8,417 nt of DNA. It comes from Bacillota bacterium (lineage in GTDB: Bacteria > Bacillota > Clostridia > Clostridiales > Clostridiaceae). Positions 6,360 through 8,417 of this stretch are shown in pieces; position 1 is the stretch's first letter; every line of letters starts with the position of its first letter. A program made the translations under genes and the position numbers. The stretch spans positions 1-8,417 of the forward strand of contig JAFADP010000177.1 of assembly GCA_023424785.1 (NCBI GenBank), written 5' to 3'. The notes under the pieces are model-generated. The model saw only the letters and a program-made list of their open reading frames with translations. It had not been told where the DNA came from and made no database searches.

Positions 6360-6405
6360 AAAGCAGTTCTTTGTCCTATTATAGGATAAAGAGCTGTTTT
6401 ATTTT
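6360..6405 (+). terminator. Intrinsic terminator of the transporter-micropeptide operon
   Basis: A long hairpin pairs 6360-6378 with 6382-6400, including three G-U pairs, around a TTA loop, and then runs into TTTTATTTT. The 6406-6500 stretch after it is AT-rich with a small 6-bp hairpin (6424-6440) and no gene. Confidence 0.9.
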
Positions 6406-6509
6406 ATAATATTAATATATGATGAGATAAAAAATATCTCTTATAAATATAAAACTATATAAAAGTATAAAATTTTCGTAAAAAATGTTTAAAAATTTAA
6501 AAAAAACAT

Positions 6510-6538
6510 TTGACATAATTCAAGTTAGTTTATATAAT
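6510..6538 (+). promoter_or_regulatory. Consensus sigma-A promoter of the 5S-tRNA-Phe unit
   Basis: TTGACA (6510-6515), a 17-bp spacer and TATAAT (6533-6538) match the ideal consensus at all twelve positions. An A/T-tract region at about 6470-6508 would serve as an UP element. Initiation is expected near 6545, only about three or four bases before the mature 5S end. Confidence 0.92.
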
Positions 6539-6548
6539 ACTACTTGTA

Positions 6549-6665
6549 TCTAGTGATTATGGCGTAGAGGAAACACTCCTTCCCATTCCGAACAGGAAAG
6601 TTAAGCTCTACAGCGCTGATAGTACTGCATGGGAGACCGTGTGGGAGGGTAAGACGTTGCTAGGT
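6549..6665 (+). rRNA. rrf: 5S ribosomal RNA
   Basis: A full-length 5S rRNA of about 117 nt by comparison with Bacillus and Clostridium 5S. Recognisable conserved blocks are TTCCCATTCCGAACAGGAAG, GTTAAGCTCTACAGCG and GGGAGACCGTGTGGGAGGGT. The terminal helix pairs 6549-6553 with 6660-6664, and could extend a few bases on each side. Ends are uncertain by about two bases. It is not preceded by 16S or 23S: a protein gene and terminator lie just upstream, so this is a stand-alone copy transcribed from its own promoter together with tRNA-Phe. Confidence 0.93.
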
Positions 6666-6670
6666 AGTAT

Positions 6671-6746
<76 letters not shown>

Positions 6747-6748
6747 GG

Positions 6749-6781
6749 AAAGCATCAACAATTATGTTGATGCTTTTTTTT
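6749..6781 (+). terminator. Intrinsic terminator of the 5S-tRNA-Phe unit
   Basis: AAAGCATCAAC pairs with GTTGATGCTTT around a 6-base AATTAT loop, followed by a run of eight or more T. It lies just after the encoded CCA. Confidence 0.93.
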
Positions 6782-6810
6782 ATAAATAATTATTAAAAAT
6801 ATAATCATTA

Positions 6811-6843
6811 TTTAAGATTTGCTTAAGGATTACTTAAGAATTA
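6811..6843 (+). repeat. Three 11-bp tandem repeats, TTAAG boxes (candidate operator)
   Basis: TTAAG occurs at 6812, 6823 and 6834, exactly 11 bp apart, in units reading TTTAAGATTTG, CTTAAGGATTA and CTTAAGAATTA. Direct repeats with this period are typical binding sites of OmpR/PhoB-family response regulators. The array ends about 17 bp before a -10-like TATAGT (6860-6865) and could replace a missing -35 box. The regulator is unknown. Confidence 0.45.
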
Positions 6844-6859
6844 GAATTTAAAATTAAAT

Positions 6860-6865
6860 TATAGT
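6860..6865 (+). promoter_or_regulatory. Candidate -10 box of the glycine-rich membrane protein gene
   Basis: TATAGT matches five of six consensus bases and lies 45 bases before the ATG. No good -35 box is present. The TTAAG array occupies that position, which suggests activator-dependent initiation. Confidence 0.35.
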
Positions 6866-6910
6866 AGAAAAGAGTAATTTTATTTTAAGATTTGGTGAGA
6901 GGTGAAAATA

Positions 6911-7126
6911 ATGATTGATAAGCTTTGTTTAAGTGATAAAGAATGTGAATATTTAGCTAAGGGTATTGCAATTGGTTCAGGAATAGGTATTTGCATTGGT
7001 GCAGTATTAAACAATGTAGCATTAGGTTTTGCTGTAGGTGGAGTTTTAGGGGTTGTAGGATCCTTCCTTTATTCACTATCTTTAAAATATAAGGAGAAGC
7101 AAGCAGAAAAATTGTGTAGAAAATAA
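6911..7126 (+). CDS. Small glycine-rich (glycine-zipper-like) membrane protein
   Basis: A 71-residue protein. Two hydrophobic, glycine-patterned segments, about residues 18-33 and 37-57, contain G-x-x-x-G-type spacings (KGIAIGSGIGICIG, and GFAVGGVLGVVGS) and are split by a short N-N turn. The N-terminal 16 residues are acidic and Cys-containing. The C-terminal tail is strongly basic (KYKEKQAEKLCRK) and should stay in the cytoplasm, giving a hairpin topology. Glycine-zipper proteins often oligomerise in membranes; no specific function is known to me for this one. The ATG at 6911 is chosen because GAGAGGTGA (6897-6905) is its ribosome-binding site. An in-frame GTG at 6902 lies within that site and is rejected. 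The gene is preceded by an 11-bp repeat array and converges on ung. Confidence 0.7.
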   Translation: MIDKLCLSDKECEYLAKGIAIGSGIGICIGAVLNNVALGFAVGGVLGVVGSFLYSLSLKYKEKQAEKLCRK

Positions 7127-7160
7127 TCCCCTTCAAGTTTTATTGAAGAGGGACTTTTTT
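7127..7160 (+). terminator. Terminator between the convergent genes
   Basis: TCCC-CTTCAA (7127-7136) pairs with TTGAAG-A-GGGA (7143-7153) with one bulged A, followed by CTTTTTTA. On the plus strand it ends the membrane-protein gene. On the minus strand the A-rich stretch 7115-7126 gives a weaker U-run, so it may also terminate ung. Confidence 0.8.
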
Positions 7161-7836
7161 ATATGTTATCTATCTGCCAATCAATAGGTTTTTCACCTTT
7201 AGATATTAGAAAGTTATTAGCTTTAGAAAAAGGCTTACTTCCAAAAAAACCTCTATGTGCAGAAAGTGGACTTGGATGAACAGATTCAATTATGTAGTGG
7301 TCAGGATTAGTTATTAGTTTTTTCTTACTAATAGCATTGTTTCCCCATAACATAAATACAATAGGATGTTTTGAATCATTTAAAGAGGAGATGATTTTGT
7401 TAGTAAATAACTCCCAACCTAACCCTTTATGTGAGTTTGCATTTCCAGCTCTTACTGTTAAAACAGTATTAAGTAAAAGAACTCCTTGGTCAGACCATTT
7501 TTTTAGGTAACCATTATTAGGTATATAACAACCTAGGTCATCATGTAATTCCTTAAATATGTTTTTTAATGATGGTGGTGTTTTGACTCCAGGTTTAACA
7601 GAAAAACTTAATCCATGAGCTTGATTTGGAGCATGATAAGGATCTTGCCCTAATATAACTACTTTTACATCTTTAAAATCAGTATAGTTAAGAGCATTAA
7701 AAATATCATGTTTATCAGGATATATTGTATGTTCATTATATTCATTTATAAGTTGTGATCTTAAATTTTTATAGTAATCTTTATCAAATTCATCTTTAAG
7801 TATATCATTCCAGCTATTAGTTAAAATATTATTCAT
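7159..7836 (-). CDS. ung: Uracil-DNA glycosylase, family 1
   Basis: A 225-residue cytoplasmic base-excision repair enzyme that removes uracil from DNA after cytosine deamination or dUTP misincorporation. All family-1 motifs are present: GQDPYHAPNQAHGLSFSV at 63-80, with water-activating Asp65 and a uracil-stacking Phe in SFS; PPSLKNIFKEL at 87-97; LLNT at 121-124, with uracil-reading Asn123; and the DNA-intercalation loop HPSPLSAHRGFFG from His187. The length matches the usual 220 to 230. TGAGGTGAT (complement of 7842-7850), about seven bases before the ATG, fixes the start. A TATAAT (complement of 7856-7861) lies immediately upstream of that site, probably too near it to give a normal leader. 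The gene appears monocistronic and is divergent from the rRNA operon. Confidence 0.97.
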   Translation of the reverse strand: MNNILTNSWNDILKDEFDKDYYKNLRSQLINEYNEHTIYPDKHDIFNALNYTDFKDVKVVILGQDPYHAPNQAHGLSFSVKPGVKTPPSLKNIFKELHDDLGCYIPNNGYLKKWSDQGVLLLNTVLTVRAGNANSHKGLGWELFTNKIISSLNDSKHPIVFMLWGNNAISKKKLITNPDHYIIESVHPSPLSAHRGFFGSKPFSKANNFLISKGEKPIDWQIDNI

Positions 7837-7964
7837 AAAATATCACCTCATAATAATTATATCATATGTAAACATTAAAAATTCATATTTAGATTATGCT
7901 AATTAAGAGAGTTATATAGATGGATTTTACAAAAATGTTTAATTAATTAATATATATCTATAAA

Positions 7965-7978
7965 ACACTACCTAGTGT
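7965..7978. repeat. Short perfect palindrome, candidate operator
   Basis: ACACTACCTAGTGT consists of two 6-bp arms that are exact reverse complements with a 2-bp centre. It lies between ung and the rRNA promoters. Dimeric TetR/MarR-type repressors bind sites of this form, but there is no clear promoter next to it. Confidence 0.25.
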
Positions 7979-7990
7979 ATCAATATTAGA

Positions 7991-8010
7991 AAAATAGAGA
8001 AAAATAGAGA
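7991..8010 (+). repeat. 10-bp exact tandem duplication
   Basis: AAAATAGAGA occurs twice in direct succession. In DNA this A-rich the duplication may be slippage. The rest of 7863-8040 is AT-rich with no gene I can support. Confidence 0.6.
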
Positions 8011-8041
8011 TATTAATAGAATTATAAAAATAAAATCAGAA

Positions 8042-8080
8042 AAAGGTGAGAATATGTACATTTTTATTATAAAAGTATGA
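8042..8080 (+). other. Eight-codon open frame with a good ribosome-binding site
   Basis: AAAGGTGAG (8042-8050 region) stands a few bases before ATG 8054, followed by codons for MYIFIIKV and TGA at 8078-8080. The ribosome-binding site is of gene quality but the frame is tiny. It may be a leader peptide, or the decapitated start of a gene lost next to the rRNA operon. The stop codon overlaps a possible extended -10 (TGATAGTAT, 8078-8086). Confidence 0.25.
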
Positions 8081-8149
8081 TAGTATTAGACAAGTCGCAG
8101 GGAGCAAAAGCAACAAAATTTAAATAGTTAAAAAAATTATTTAAAAGTG

Positions 8150-8178
8150 TTGACAAGAGTTCCAAGTGATGATAAACT
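8150..8178 (+). promoter_or_regulatory. rRNA operon promoter P1
   Basis: TTGACA (8150-8155), a 17-bp spacer and TAAACT (8173-8178), with a TG one base before the -10 (extended -10). An A/T-rich stretch at 8116-8147 resembles an UP element. Initiation is expected near 8185. Confidence 0.85.
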
Positions 8179-8188
8179 AAGTTTCGTT

Positions 8189-8280
8189 GTCGAGTGAATC
8201 CGATAAAAAACAACAGAAAAAAAGTTGTTGACAGATGAACTTAGACATGATAAACTAAAAAAGTCGCTTGAGGGCGATAA
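8189..8280 (+). repeat. Repeated 18-bp element downstream of P1 and P2
   Basis: GTCGAGTGAATCCGATAA (8189-8206) and GTCGCTTGAGGGCGATAA (8263-8280) agree at 13 of 18 positions, with GTCG and CGATAA at identical spacing. A weaker GTCGCAGGGAG occurs at 8094. Each copy could form a small TCG/CGA-closed hairpin in the RNA. They may be remnants of promoter-module duplication or functional initial-transcribed-region elements. Confidence 0.5.
8228..8256 (+). promoter_or_regulatory. rRNA operon promoter P2
   Basis: TTGACA (8228-8233), a 17-bp spacer and TAAACT (8251-8256) with the same extended -10. The hexamers, spacing and the following TAA are identical to P1, and the promoters lie 78 bp apart, so they look like a duplicated module. 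A 6-bp inverted repeat (AACAAC at 8209-8214 with GTTGTT at 8224-8229) precedes it. Initiation is expected near 8263. Confidence 0.88.
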
Positions 8281-8287
8281 GATAAAA

Positions 8288-8299
8288 TGGTCTTTGAAA
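8288..8299 (+). promoter_or_regulatory. boxA antitermination site in the rRNA leader
   Basis: TGGTCTTTGAAA, followed by ATTGAACAG, matches the TGYTCTTTNA boxA used by NusB/NusE in rRNA antitermination, with G at the third position. It stands between P2 and 16S, as is usual in clostridial rRNA operons. The 70 bases after it form the leader that is removed when 16S is processed. Confidence 0.8.
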
Positions 8300-8372
8300 A
8301 TTGAACAGAATATATAAGTTAAAAACCAGCAATTCTTTTATAGTAAGTTTTTGAGTAATAAAGATTAAACTT

Positions 8373-8417
8373 TTTTATGAGAGTTTGATCCTGGCTCAGG
8401 ACGAACGCTGGCGGCGT
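8373..8417 (+). rRNA. rrs: 16S ribosomal RNA, 5' end (continues beyond window)
   Basis: GAGTTTGATCCTGGCTCAGG at 8381 is the universal 16S start region and is followed by the ACGAACGCTGGCGGCGT block. By alignment with E. coli numbering, base 1 is about 8373, with an uncertainty of a few bases. Only about 45 bases are in the window. The GACGAACGCTGGCGG form fits clostridia. Confidence 0.97.

Noticed and set aside
6902..6910. GTG start for the glycine-rich protein
   Set aside because: The GTG is part of the GAGAGGTGA ribosome-binding site serving ATG 6911.

Overview
The window is low-GC DNA (roughly 28 to 30% G+C by eye) with AGGTGA/AGGAGG ribosome-binding sites and strongly A/T-ending codons. 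The 16S rRNA 5' end, the 5S sequence and the protein families all fit a Clostridium sensu stricto (cluster I) chromosome. I cannot name the species. It is mostly ordinary chromosome around ribosomal RNA genes. I found no CRISPR array, insertion sequence, phage gene or clearly undescribed multi-gene system. The less ordinary signals are regulatory, or small genes that standard calling misses.

Layout, left half. Positions 1-294 are the 3' end of a phosphotransferase-like gene cut by the window edge. A 216-base spacer (295-510) holds a structured leader with three stems, two of them mutually exclusive. Next comes a membrane-anchored alpha/beta hydrolase of the S33 type (511-1584). A cluster of three genes follows: a small multi-pass membrane protein that appears to start at a non-standard ATA codon (1753-2235), a HAD phosphatase/mutase (2301-2969), and an overlapping kinase of the APH(6)/hydroxyurea-kinase type (2947-3789). 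A CarD/CdnL-like RNA polymerase-binding regulator (4071-4559) has a dense control region: a perfect 10-bp inverted repeat around its likely promoter, then an intrinsic terminator hairpin before its ribosome-binding site.

Layout, right half. A sodium-coupled amino-acid transporter (NSS family, 4747-6252) is followed one base later by a 33-residue membrane micropeptide of the MetS type (6254-6355), and the pair ends at a strong terminator. A perfect consensus promoter then drives a free-standing 5S rRNA-tRNA-Phe unit (6549-6746) with its own terminator. A 71-residue glycine-rich membrane protein (6911-7126) lies behind three 11-bp-spaced TTAAG repeats. It converges on the uracil-DNA glycosylase gene ung (minus strand, 7159-7836). 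The last 540 bases are the promoter and leader region of an rRNA operon: two near-identical promoters 78 bp apart, a repeated element after each, boxA, and the first 45 bases of 16S rRNA.

How the genes relate. The transporter and micropeptide form one probable importer. The HAD enzyme and kinase are translationally linked. The 5S/tRNA unit and the rRNA operon supply translation, and the CarD-like protein belongs to a family that acts on transcription initiation, including at rRNA promoters in some bacteria. No functional link among the other genes is evident.
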